This document shows positions 16,171 through 23,994 of a DNA stretch of 56,367 nucleotides, piece by piece (the first letter of the stretch is position 1; every line of letters begins with the position of its first letter). The notes under the pieces were generated by a model. It ran no database searches and was not told the origin of the DNA. It was given only the letters and a program-made list of their open reading frames with translations. Source of the DNA: Oscillospiraceae bacterium (GTDB lineage Bacteria > Bacillota > Clostridia > Oscillospirales > CAG-272); assembly GCA_015065385.1 (NCBI GenBank), contig SVQK01000091.1:1-56367 (forward strand). Reading direction: 5' to 3'. The position numbers and the translations under genes are program-made.

Positions 16171-18420
16171 TCATGCCCGTGTCCGGCTGTCCGGCTGAGA
16201 GATCCGGTTCTGCGCGGCGGGGAACGGGATCCCGTTTGCGGGAGGGGCCGGAGGGGAGAGGGTCAGCGAGGGCGTCCGATCGTCGGATGAGGGCGGGGTC
16301 TTGATCTTCGGAAAGTGGAGCACGATCTTGAAAAGATCCCCGTCGATCGAGAGATTCAAGGCGCCCCCCTGCAGCTCCGTCAGGCTCTTGGCGATGGAGA
16401 GGCCGAGGCCGTTGCCCTCGGTCGCGCTGTTGCGGCTGACGTCTCCCCGGACGAACCGCTCCATGAGCTCGTCGGGCGAGAGATTCAAAGGATCCCGCGA
16501 CACGTTCCGGAAAGTCATCACGGCGAAATCATGGATATCCTCGAGCGTCACATAGACCCGCGTTCCCGGCTGTCCGTACTTCACGATGTTGTTCATCAGA
16601 TTGTCGAACACCCGCCAGAGTCTCCGCCCGTCCGCGAGGATCGTCACCGGATGATCCGGACGCGAGGAGAGCAGGGTCATTCCCGCCGCGGTCAGCCGGG
16701 ATTCGTATTCGCCCGCCGCCTGTTCGAAAAACACGCAGACGTCCGTGGGGGACAGCTCCACGTCGAGCGTGCCGGTCTGTGCCTTGGACGCTTCCACCAG
16801 ATCCTCGATGAGCCGCTTCAGCCGCTCGGACTGGCGGAGCAGAACCTCGCTGTATTCCCGGATCTTCGGGTTGTCGCAGTCCTCCCCGGCGATCAGGCCC
16901 GCGTAGTTCACGATGGAGGTGAGCGGCGTTTTCAGGTCGTGGGAGACGTTTGTGATGAGCTCCGTCTTCATCCGCTCGCTTTTCATCCTCTCCTCCACGG
17001 CCCGGTTGATCCCTTCTCCGATGGCGTTGAGGTTTTCGCCGTGCTTTTTCAGCACCGGGAACATGCCTTTCGTGTCCACCTGATGGGAGAGATTGCCCGC
17101 CGCCAGCGACTGCCCGCCCTTTTCGAGCCTCCGCATGGAGAGGGCGATCCAGAGGATCGCGGGGATGAGGACCAGACCGAGAAGAACGTGGAAGATGAAG
17201 TAGACTTCAAAATCCGGATGGGTTCCCGCAAACACGATAGGGTCGAGGATCGAAAGTCCCGCGAGAATGAGAAGCGTCTTCGGGATCAGCGGGATCCCGC
17301 GGATCAGCGTCAGAAGGAAAGACCCCACCCGCTTCAAGCCCCGGCCCAGCAGGCAGAGGACCTTCCAGAGAAGCAGAACGGCCTGCACGGTCACGTTGTT
17401 TCTGACCATCGTCCCCGCCTTGATCCGCCCCGCCGCGCTCATGGAGAGGCCGAGCAGTACGGAGGATCCGGCTACCGCCGAGACGCCGATGAAGACGGCA
17501 AAGAGAAAGCGGTTGCCGCTCGAGTGTGAAAGATCGTTCAGAAACGATATGGTTATGCCGAAAACGATGAATCCGACGGCCGCCATGAGATCGAAGGGGA
17601 CTCTGTGGAACGGACCGGGATAAACGCCTTCGATTCCGGGTCTTCTTGCCGAGGCGCACATGAGCAGGATGAAGCAGAGGACGCAGAGGATCAAAGAGAC
17701 GGCTCCGACCGGAAAGACGGCGTAGCGCACGTCGTAGATGCCGTTGTAGAGCTCGTGCATGAAGCGGTAGCTGTCCTCCGCCGGGAGACCTTCGGCGAGT
17801 TTCCCGTGAAAGACGTACTGTTTTTCGGAATCGACGACGAAGGGCTTGCCCTGTTCATTGTAGGCCGTACCGCGCGGAACGGTGTGAAGGGAATAATCCA
17901 TCGTCCTGTCGCTCGGATTATCCGGGTCATGGCTTTCCGTGACCGTCCAGACGAACGTCGTCCAACCGTCCCACAGCTCCGCCCGCTCCTCGTCCGATCC
18001 GACGGGGATCTCCGCCTCGAATGCCTTCGGTGTCGGAGCAGTCGCGGAGCTGTCCACTTTGTCCTGCGGGATTTCCTCTTCGTACTGCTTTTCAAGCGGC
18101 ACATTCGCCGAGACGACATTTCCGTCCCCGTCCGTCATGATATAGCGCAGATTGGTAGCGGAGTCCGAAAAAACAAGTTCGGCCGGCTCGTCCTGATAAT
18201 AGTCCGGGAACAGAACGCGCTCGAGAATGCTCCGCGCGTCCCGGTTCATGATCGTCGTCCGGTCATACTGCGCGAGAAGCCGGTCCTTCGGCGTCGTATA
18301 GAAGTCCTCCGAGACGAACAGCCACGCGCCGAACACGCATCCGACCGCGAGAACGAGGGTGACGATCACCGCGAGAAAGAGTCCGAATTTCCGCAGCGCG
18401 CCCGTGGATTGTGTGTTCAT
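16171..18420 (-). CDS. Membrane sensor histidine kinase
   Basis: A 749-aa kinase. One membrane segment at ~12-35 is followed by a ~200-aa external domain (~36-235), then about four or five more membrane segments (~240-435), a HAMP-like linker, and the kinase core. The H-box is NVSHDLKTPLTSIVNYAGLI with the phospho-acceptor His494; further boxes are FDNLMNNIVKYGQ (N), EGNGLGLSIAKSL (G2) and a shortened G1. The last ~45 residues are Pro/Ser-rich and follow the catalytic domain. The layout resembles VanS-like sensors of Clostridia that watch the cell envelope. Its start overlaps the stop of the response regulator by 4 bp, so the two are co-translated. Confidence 0.9.
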   Translation of the reverse strand: MNTQSTGALRKFGLFLAVIVTLVLAVGCVFGAWLFVSEDFYTTPKDRLLAQYDRTTIMNRDARSILERVLFPDYYQDEPAELVFSDSATNLRYIMTDGDGNVVSANVPLEKQYEEEIPQDKVDSSATAPTPKAFEAEIPVGSDEERAELWDGWTTFVWTVTESHDPDNPSDRTMDYSLHTVPRGTAYNEQGKPFVVDSEKQYVFHGKLAEGLPAEDSYRFMHELYNGIYDVRYAVFPVGAVSLILCVLCFILLMCASARRPGIEGVYPGPFHRVPFDLMAAVGFIVFGITISFLNDLSHSSGNRFLFAVFIGVSAVAGSSVLLGLSMSAAGRIKAGTMVRNNVTVQAVLLLWKVLCLLGRGLKRVGSFLLTLIRGIPLIPKTLLILAGLSILDPIVFAGTHPDFEVYFIFHVLLGLVLIPAILWIALSMRRLEKGGQSLAAGNLSHQVDTKGMFPVLKKHGENLNAIGEGINRAVEERMKSERMKTELITNVSHDLKTPLTSIVNYAGLIAGEDCDNPKIREYSEVLLRQSERLKRLIEDLVEASKAQTGTLDVELSPTDVCVFFEQAAGEYESRLTAAGMTLLSSRPDHPVTILADGRRLWRVFDNLMNNIVKYGQPGTRVYVTLEDIHDFAVMTFRNVSRDPLNLSPDELMERFVRGDVSRNSATEGNGLGLSIAKSLTELQGGALNLSIDGDLFKIVLHFPKIKTPPSSDDRTPSLTLSPPAPPANGIPFPAAQNRISQPDSRTRA

Positions 18421-19109
18421 CGTATGTCCTCCATTTTGTACCCCTGTCCCCAGACCACCTTGAGGTACCGGGGCTCAGCGGGGTTGATCTCCAGCTTTTC
18501 CCTCAGATGGCGGATGTGTACCGCCACGGTATTGTCGCTCCCGAGCGGAATGTCGTGCCAGACCTGTTCGTAGATCTCCTTCGGCGAAAAGACCTGCCCG
18601 GGATGGGTGATGAGCAGCTTTAAGATTTCGTATTCGATGGGCGTCAGGCTGACGGGTTCGCCGTCGCAGGTGACGGATTTCGCGCGGTCGTCTAACTCGA
18701 TCCCGCCGACGACCGAGGTCTCGGGTTCCCGCTCCCGACCGCCGAGCAGCAGATACCGCCTCAGCTGGGACCGGACCCGCGCCGTGACCTCCAAGGGGGA
18801 GAAAGGCTTTGTGACATAGTCGTCCGCCCCGAGGTTGAGGCCGAGGATCTTGTCCGTGTCCTCGCTCTTCGCCGTGAGAAAGATCACCGGCACGTTGGAG
18901 AATTCCCGGATCTTCGAGAGCGTTCGGATCCCGTCGAGTCCCGGCATCATGATATCGAGCAGGCAGAGATGGACGTCCTCCCGCCTGAGGACCTCGAGCG
19001 CTTCTTCGCCGTTGTACGCCGCGAGGACGCTGTATTCCGGATCGTTCAGATAGATTTTCAGAGCGTTGACGATATCCCACTCGTCGTCGCACACAAGAAT
19101 ATTGTACAT
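18417..19109 (-). CDS. OmpR/PhoB-family response regulator (VanR-like)
   Basis: A 230-aa regulator. Receiver residues: D8-D9 acidic pair, phospho-acceptor D52 (CLLDIMMPG), Thr in FLTAKSED and Lys in YVTKPFSPLE. The C-terminal winged helix (~135-230) has LTPIEYEILKLLITHPG and SDNTVAVHIRHLREKLE, then the wing VWGQGYKME, all typical of the OmpR family. GGGAGGGAG precedes the ATG. It is the first gene of the operon; a TATAAT at about 19139-19144 (minus strand) is a likely -10 but no good -35 is visible. Targets cannot be inferred from the sequence. Confidence 0.92.
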   Translation of the reverse strand: MYNILVCDDEWDIVNALKIYLNDPEYSVLAAYNGEEALEVLRREDVHLCLLDIMMPGLDGIRTLSKIREFSNVPVIFLTAKSEDTDKILGLNLGADDYVTKPFSPLEVTARVRSQLRRYLLLGGREREPETSVVGGIELDDRAKSVTCDGEPVSLTPIEYEILKLLITHPGQVFSPKEIYEQVWHDIPLGSDNTVAVHIRHLREKLEINPAEPRYLKVVWGQGYKMEDIR

Positions 19110-19291
19110 GGATCTCCCTCCCGAATCTGCTGCTCCTATTATATAGGAACGCCCCTTAAAAAGCGAGGGGGCAAACGATTAAGAAATGATGAAGACCGCA
19201 GAACGCTCTCCCCTTCCCATTGTAATCCCGCCGCCTCCCTTTGTCAAGCGCGGGGAAAGGGAGAGGGAAATCAGGCCCGGCGGAACCGCCT

Positions 19292-19324
19292 CCGACAGAT
19301 TGCGCGGGCCGTCTGCGGTACAAT
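19292..19324 (+). promoter_or_regulatory. Possible Spo0A-type promoter of spoIIGA-sigE
   Basis: TACAAT at 19319-19324 lacks a -35 at 17 bp, but CCGACA at 19292-19297 lies 21 bp upstream. The B. subtilis spoIIG promoter has an unusually long (22-bp) spacing and 0A boxes near its -35. TCCGACA at 19291-19297 differs at one base from the complement of a 0A box (TTCGACA). Inference only. Confidence 0.35.
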
Positions 19325-19345
19325 GCCCGTCGGGAGGTGAGCAAG

Positions 19346-20134
19346 CTGACGGTATATGCGGACGCGCTCTTTCTCGTGAATTTATCGATGGACATTCTGA
19401 CGCTGGCCGCCGTATGCGCCGTGACCCACAGAAAAGCGCGGAGGGGAAGGCTGATCGCCGCGGCTGTTTTCGGAGCTCTCTGCGCCACCGTCTCCGTGCT
19501 CCTTCCCGATCCGGGCCCTCTTCTGCGGAGCGCGGCGGGCATTCTCACAGCCTGCGGGATGGCGGCTGCCGGATTCGGGATCCGGGGGACGCGGGGACTC
19601 TTGCGGGATACGGTGATGATCTGGGGAGCGGGGGCATTGCTCGGCGGGGTCATGACCGCGCTTTTCTCCCTCGGAACTCCGGTATTTTCCTCCGGCGGGA
19701 GCTTTCCGGCGGCGTATCTGGTCTGCGCGGCGCTCTCCTTCCTCTGGACCCGGATCCGGCGGTCGGAGGGGGATGCGAAACAGGTGAGGATCTTGATCGA
19801 GGCGGCGGGGGAGCGGGCGGAGGTCACGGGGCTCTGCGACACGGGCTCTTCGGCGCGGGAACCGATCGGCGGTCTTCCGGCCATTCTGGTGAAGCGGCGG
19901 GCGGTTCCGGGGTTATCCTCCCTGCTCGACCGGACACTGGCCGGAGAAGCGACGGGGATGCGGCTCCGGATGATCCCGGTGAAGGGCGTGGGAGGCGACC
20001 GTCTTCTGCCCGGATTTCTCCCCGACCGGGTCTTGGTGGGATCGGTCGGGACGGAGGCGGCTGTGGCTCTCGACGGAGAAGGGGAGCGGTACGGGGAGGG
20101 GGACGCGCTTCTTCCCTGCGTACTCTGCCCCTAA
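19346..20134 (+). CDS. spoIIGA: SpoIIGA, pro-sigma-E processing peptidase
   Basis: About 262 aa. The N-terminal half has five hydrophobic segments, the C-terminal half is an aspartic-protease-like domain with the active-site GLCDTGSSAREPIGGLPAI (Asp165). SpoIIGA sits in the sporulation septum and cuts pro-sigma-E after a SpoIIR signal; sigE follows 56 bp downstream. No ATG fits the start. The ribosome site GGGAGGTGA (19332-19340) is placed 5 bp before a CTG at 19346, and the protein then aligns with B. subtilis SpoIIGA from its first residue (LTVYADALFLVN against MKIYLDVIWLLN). A GTG at 19337 is inside the ribosome site and less likely. CTG initiation is therefore inferred. Confidence 0.88.
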   Translation: MTVYADALFLVNLSMDILTLAAVCAVTHRKARRGRLIAAAVFGALCATVSVLLPDPGPLLRSAAGILTACGMAAAGFGIRGTRGLLRDTVMIWGAGALLGGVMTALFSLGTPVFSSGGSFPAAYLVCAALSFLWTRIRRSEGDAKQVRILIEAAGERAEVTGLCDTGSSAREPIGGLPAILVKRRAVPGLSSLLDRTLAGEATGMRLRMIPVKGVGGDRLLPGFLPDRVLVGSVGTEAAVALDGEGERYGEGDALLPCVLCP

Positions 20135-20190
20135 AACCAGCGGACTGTGAGAGGAAAGGGATTTCAGGATGAGAGGAGGATGCGACAGGT

Positions 20191-20925
20191 ATGAATCATT
20201 CCGGCGGAAAAGAGAGAAACAGATGGAGCGAATGGAGGTCGTGGGCTGCCCGGACGCTCCGCTCGGCCTTCGGAGGCGGGGAGGTCTATTATATCGGAGG
20301 ATCGGAGACCCTTCCGCCGCCGCTAACCCCAGAGGAGGAGGCCGACGTGCTCCGCCGCTTCGACGAGGACCGGAGTCTCGCGGACACCCTGATCCGGCAC
20401 AATCTGCGGCTGGTGGTGTTCATCGCGCGGAAATTCGAGAGCTGCGGCACGGGGATCGAGGATCTGATCTCCATCGGGACCATCGGCCTCATCAAGGGGG
20501 TCAACACCTACAAGACCGACCGGGGGATCAAGCTGGCGACCTACGCCTCCCGGTGCATCGAAAACGAGATCCTCATGCACATCCGCAAGAACGCGCCGCA
20601 CCGGGGGGATCTCTCGATCGACGAGCCCCTGTCCTCGGATACGGACGGCGGGGAACTGCTCCTCTCTGACGTTCTGGAATCGGGGGATTCTCCGGTCGGG
20701 GCGGAGCTGGAGCGGAAGGAGGACGAGCGGACCGTGCGCGACGCGGTGGACGAGCTGAACGAGCGGGAGCGGGAAATCATCATTCTCCGCTACGGCCTCT
20801 ACGGCCACCGGGAGATGACGCAGAAGGAGGTCGCCGACCGGATGGGGATCTCCCAGTCCTATATTTCCCGGCTCGAGAAGAAGATCATCGCCACCCTCCG
20901 CGCCAGGATCGCCCGGAAGGTGTGA
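20191..20925 (+). CDS. sigE: RNA polymerase sporulation sigma factor SigE
   Basis: A 244-aa sigma factor. It starts with a ~28-30-residue basic pro-sequence rich in Arg and Trp, then EVYYIGGSETLPPPLTPEEE, nearly identical to the processing region of B. subtilis sigma-E. Region 2 is NLRLVVFIARKFESCGTGIE, DLISIGTIGLIKGVNTYK and LATYASRCIENEILMHIRK; region 4 is MTQKEVADRMGISQSYISRL. Sigma-E directs early mother-cell genes after SpoIIGA removes the pro-sequence. In many Bacillota sigG follows sigE; here the next gene is rpmE, so sigG is elsewhere or was not captured. Confidence 0.95.
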   Translation: MNHSGGKERNRWSEWRSWAARTLRSAFGGGEVYYIGGSETLPPPLTPEEEADVLRRFDEDRSLADTLIRHNLRLVVFIARKFESCGTGIEDLISIGTIGLIKGVNTYKTDRGIKLATYASRCIENEILMHIRKNAPHRGDLSIDEPLSSDTDGGELLLSDVLESGDSPVGAELERKEDERTVRDAVDELNEREREIIILRYGLYGHREMTQKEVADRMGISQSYISRLEKKIIATLRARIARKV

Positions 20926-20982
20926 GCGAAAAAAGCGACAAAAAGAAATTGCCGAAACACGAAAAAAATGTGAAAAAGGGGG

Positions 20983-21011
20983 TTGCTTTTTGAAAACTCT
21001 TATGATATAAT
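20983..21011 (+). promoter_or_regulatory. Sigma-A promoter of rpmE
   Basis: TTGCTT at 20983-20988 and TATAAT at 21006-21011, 17 bp apart; the leader to the rpmE start is about 32 nt. Confidence 0.75.
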
Positions 21012-21049
21012 CAGAGAACGTGAGCAACAGAGGAATGAGGTGAAAAGCA

Positions 21050-21268
21050 ATGAAACAGGGAATCCATCCTCAGTATAAAGAGGTAACGATTCGTTGTGCG
21101 TGTGGCGAAACTGTGACCACCCGCTCGACGAAGGGCGACGCCAACGGTGAACTGCGCGTGGACATTTGCTCCAAGTGCCATCCCTTCTTCACCGGCAAGC
21201 AGAAGTTCGTTGATTCCGGCGGACGCGTTGACAAGTTCAAGAAGCGTCTCGAACAGCGCGGAAGATAA
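21050..21268 (+). CDS. rpmE: 50S ribosomal protein L31 (zinc-binding form)
   Basis: A 72-aa protein of normal L31 length: [20 protein letters not shown] at the start, then [19 protein letters not shown] and a basic C-terminus. Cys16, Cys18, Cys40 and Cys43 form the zinc site of the zinc-dependent (C+) L31 type. L31 lies at the central protuberance bridge between the subunits and serves as a zinc reserve in some bacteria. GAGGTGA at 21037-21043 is well spaced from ATG 21050. It has its own promoter and terminator. Confidence 0.97.
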   Translation: MKQGIHPQYKEVTIRCACGETVTTRSTKGDANGELRVDICSKCHPFFTGKQKFVDSGGRVDKFKKRLEQRGR

Positions 21269-21297
21269 CGGATTTGGACATACGTCCGAGGAAAGTC

Positions 21298-21345
21298 GTC
21301 GGACAGGAACGCGGAGCCTGCGCTTTGATTCCTGTCCGGCTTTTT
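21298..21345 (+). terminator. Rho-independent terminator of rpmE
   Basis: GTCGGACAGGAA (21298-21309) pairs with TTCCTGTCCGGC (21329-21340), followed by TTTTT. Confidence 0.85.
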
Positions 21346-21503
21346 CGTTTTCGGGTGTGATAAGGGTTGGAACAAAAAGAGCAATCTTACCGGGAACAGA
21401 AATCGGGCGAGAGGTCGGGAAGTGAAACAGGAAGACACTCACATGGAGTTTAGTATTCCATACTCCGATTAATTAGTCTTTCAAGTTCCGCTTTCCCTTT
21501 CCT

Positions 21504-21805
21504 ATGCGCGTTTCGATCGCTGTTTGCGTCGCCCTCTCGGGCAGAGCAAACCGATGAATTTCGTCCCCGACGGAATTCATCGAATGTTTCGGCTATACAA
21601 ACATAGTCCGCGCGAGGACAGTGGGATATCCGATCAGATCCGGATACAGGAGCGAGCGGTTAGTTTATGCCATATGGCCAAGGGGGACCTCCGGGAGGGG
21701 CACCTTCGGCCTGAGATGGTGTCCCTCCCGGCGCCCGGCCTGCGCAAGGCCATATAATCTGAAACCCGTAGGGTTTCATTCCATAAATCCCTTTTGGAAG
21801 GGATT
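21504..21805 (+). repeat. Structured repeat element, copy 1 (candidate non-coding RNA)
   Basis: It shares four blocks in the same order with 38648-38961: CGCGAGGACAGTGGG (21611-21625), ATCCGGATACAGG (21638-21650), AGTTTATGCCATATGGCC plus AAGG (21662-21683) and CCT.CGGCC.GAG.TGGTGTCC (21703-21724). Predicted hairpins: TGAATTTCGTC/GACGGAATTCA (21554-21578), CCTCC/GGAGG (within 21688-21698), GGCCT/AGGCC (21737-21751), GAAACCC-GTA-GGGTTTC (21761-21777) and AATCCCTT/AAGGGATT (21786-21805). Between copies the stems change by compensating bases while loops stay (for example GAAACGC-GTA-GCGTTTC in copy 2). Reading frames inside it are not conserved. The element ends 35 bp before hflX, in the same direction. 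The remaining 21346-21503 holds nothing I recognise beyond a small hairpin near 21450. Confidence 0.7.
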
Positions 21806-21840
21806 GAGTATCAGAACGGGAGAGGAGTAGGTGCGCTTTC

Positions 21841-23136
21841 ATGGAAGATAAAAAAGAACTCAAAAAGGCGATTCTCTGCGCCATCTTCCCGAAAAACGGA
21901 GAGGAGGACAGCGATATCTCCCTCCGCGAGCTGGAACGGCTTTCGGAAACCGCGGGATGCACCGTCGCCGCCATCGTCTCCCAGTGCCGGGAAAAGCCTG
22001 ACGTGAGAACCGTCCTCGGCAGCGGCAAGATCGAAGAGCTCTCCCTGCTGTGTACCGCCCTCGAAGCGGATCTTGTGGTGTTCGACTGCGAGCTATCCCC
22101 CTCCCAGATCAAATCCGTGGAGGATTCCATCGCGGCGGATATCCCCGTCATCGACCGGAGCATGCTGATTCTGGATATCTTCGCCGATCACGCGAGGACG
22201 CTCGAGGGACGGCTTCAGGTCGAGCTGGCCCAGCTGAAATACACCTCTCCCCGCCTTGTCGGTAAGGGAAAGGAGCTTTCCCGTCAGGGCGGCGCGTCCT
22301 CGTCCGGATCGGTCGGCGCGAGAGGCCCCGGCGAGACCAAGCTGGAAATCGACCGCCGGAGAGTGCGCGAGCGGATCGCGGCGCTGGAAGAGGAGCTCGA
22401 CCGCGTCGCCCGGAACCGGCAGGTGATGCGCAGCCAGCGGGACCGCTCCGGCATCCCGAAGGTCGGCATCGTCGGCTACACGAACGCTGGAAAGAGCACC
22501 CTTCTGAACACCCTCACCGGAGCGGGGATCCTCGCGGAGAACAAGCTCTTCGCCACCCTCGATCCCACCACACGCCAGTATATCACCCCCTCCGGCGCGA
22601 AGCTCCTTCTGACGGACACCGTGGGATTCATCCGCAACCTTCCCACCCATCTCATCAAGGCCTTCCGCTCCACGCTTGACGAGGCGGTGCTCTCCGACGT
22701 GCTCATGCTGGTGATCGACGCCTCCGACCCGGAGTTTATCAGCCAGACTGCGGTCACGGCCGAGCTTCTCGAAGACCTGGGCGCGGCGGGAACGCCCACT
22801 TTGTATGTGTTCAACAAATGCGACGTCTGCGCCGACCGGGACGCTCTGGTCCAGATGAAGGCGCTGGCATCCCGCTCCGGAACCGAGGTTGTCTTTGTTT
22901 CCGCCAAAACCGGCGCGGGGATCGGGGTTCTGGTGGAAAAGCTCGAGGCGATGGCCATGGCCGGACGGCACCGGGTGACCCTGATGATCCCGCCTGAGGA
23001 AGGCGCGGTGACCGGGATTATCTATAAGGAGGCGGACGACGTCGAAATGGAGTACCGCGAGGACGGGATCCTCTGCCGCTGCATCCTGGACGAACGCCTC
23101 TACGCAAAGCTGAAGAAGTATATCGTCGAAGAGTGA
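21841..23136 (+). CDS. hflX: Ribosome-associated GTPase HflX
   Basis: A 431-aa protein. The N-terminal HflX domain (~1-195) has the signature SGKIEELSLLCTALEADLVVF-like segment and ARGPGETKLEIDRRRVRERI; the G domain follows with G1 GYTNAGKST (212-220), G3 DTVGFIRNLP, G4 NKCD and G5 VSAKTG. HflX binds the ribosome and splits stalled or stressed 70S particles. ATG 21841 is preceded by GAGAGGAGTAGGTG, whose closest ribosome-site reading (AGGTG) is about 8 bp away. The structured repeat copy 1 lies immediately upstream and would form its leader if co-transcribed; no strong promoter was seen between them. Confidence 0.93.
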   Translation: MEDKKELKKAILCAIFPKNGEEDSDISLRELERLSETAGCTVAAIVSQCREKPDVRTVLGSGKIEELSLLCTALEADLVVFDCELSPSQIKSVEDSIAADIPVIDRSMLILDIFADHARTLEGRLQVELAQLKYTSPRLVGKGKELSRQGGASSSGSVGARGPGETKLEIDRRRVRERIAALEEELDRVARNRQVMRSQRDRSGIPKVGIVGYTNAGKSTLLNTLTGAGILAENKLFATLDPTTRQYITPSGAKLLLTDTVGFIRNLPTHLIKAFRSTLDEAVLSDVLMLVIDASDPEFISQTAVTAELLEDLGAAGTPTLYVFNKCDVCADRDALVQMKALASRSGTEVVFVSAKTGAGIGVLVEKLEAMAMAGRHRVTLMIPPEEGAVTGIIYKEADDVEMEYREDGILCRCILDERLYAKLKKYIVEE

Positions 23137-23185
23137 CGGGCGAGACGCAGACGAAAACTGACAGAATAAAAGGACGGGTTGCCCC

Positions 23186-23848
23186 ATGAAGAAAAAACAG
23201 GCAGACGCGCCCCGCGAAAAGTCCCGGAAACGGGTCACGCTGGCAAAATCCGTCACCGTGGAGATGGAAGAGCGCAAATCCGTGTTCCTCGGACATGCCG
23301 CGCCCGTGTGCTCCGAGGAGGAGGCCCGCGCCTTCATCGACGGAAAACGGCGGGAATACCACGACGCCACCCACAACGTCTACGCCTATCTGCTGAACGG
23401 GGGAGCCATCGCGCGGTACAGCGACGACGGAGAGCCGCAGGGGACCGCCGGGATCCCCGTTCTGAACGTGGTAAAGCTCTCCGGCGCGACGGATCTCTGC
23501 GTGGTGGTGACCCGGTATTTCGGCGGGATCCTGCTCGGCGCGGGGGGACTGGTGCGCGCGTACGGCGCTTCGGCCCGTCAGGCGGTGGAGACGGCGGGAC
23601 TTGCCGCGTTCGAGCCGTGGGCCGTTCTCCGGGTGACGCTTTCCTACTCGGATTATCAGAAACTGACAGCGGCGCTCCCGAAGCTCGGTGCCGAAGAGGA
23701 TTCCTGTGAGTTCGGCGAGGCGGTGACGTCCTTCTGCGCTCTTCTTGCCTCGCGGGAGGAGGAATTCAGGCGGGGCGTCGCCGAGCTGACCGCGGGACGG
23801 GCCGTAATCGCGCTTGAAAAGGTGGAGGAGAGGGCGTCCCCCGCCTGA
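23186..23848 (+). CDS. YigZ/IMPACT-family protein (UPF0029)
   Basis: A 220-aa protein. The N-terminal IMPACT domain (~25-135) shows KSVFLGHAAPV, EYHDATHNVYAYLL, SDDGEPQGTAGIPVL and VVVTRYFGGILLGAGGLVRAY, the family's conserved string. The C-terminal ferredoxin-like DUF1949 domain has YSDYQKLTAALPKLG. YigZ-type proteins are related to eukaryotic IMPACT, which modulates Gcn2 through the translation apparatus; the bacterial role is not settled. It lies 49 bp after hflX, likely in one transcript, and a terminator follows at 23882. The N-terminus is unusually long and basic (MKKKQADAPREKSRKRVT). Confidence 0.9.
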   Translation: MKKKQADAPREKSRKRVTLAKSVTVEMEERKSVFLGHAAPVCSEEEARAFIDGKRREYHDATHNVYAYLLNGGAIARYSDDGEPQGTAGIPVLNVVKLSGATDLCVVVTRYFGGILLGAGGLVRAYGASARQAVETAGLAAFEPWAVLRVTLSYSDYQKLTAALPKLGAEEDSCEFGEAVTSFCALLASREEEFRRGVAELTAGRAVIALEKVEERASPA

Positions 23849-23881
23849 GTACCGTCTGTTCGCCGTTCGATTTCATCGGGG

Positions 23882-23910
23882 AAGACCGTTTTTCCGCGGT
23901 CTTTCTTTAT
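23882..23910 (+). terminator. Rho-independent terminator after the yigZ-like gene
   Basis: AAGACCG (23882-23888) pairs with CGGTCTT (23897-23903), then TCTTTAT. Confidence 0.65.
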
Positions 23911-23938
23911 TTTCCGCGGCGAGCTCTGAAAAAAGAAA

Positions 23939-23966
23939 TTCACGCTGTCTTTGCGTATATTATAGT
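23939..23966 (+). promoter_or_regulatory. Possible promoter of the dgt-dnaG-rpoD cluster
   Basis: TTCACG at 23939-23944 and TATAGT at 23961-23966 with 16 bp between. A start point near 23973 would exclude the in-frame ATG at 23968 and supports ATG 23995 for dgt. Confidence 0.4.
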
Positions 23967-23994
23967 TGTGATTTCATTCAGCGGAGCGCGAAGT

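Noticed and set aside
21524-21830. Small protein gene (frames at 21524-21757 and 21621-21830)
   Set aside because: The corresponding region of copy 2 does not keep the frame, and changes fall in stems as compensating pairs.
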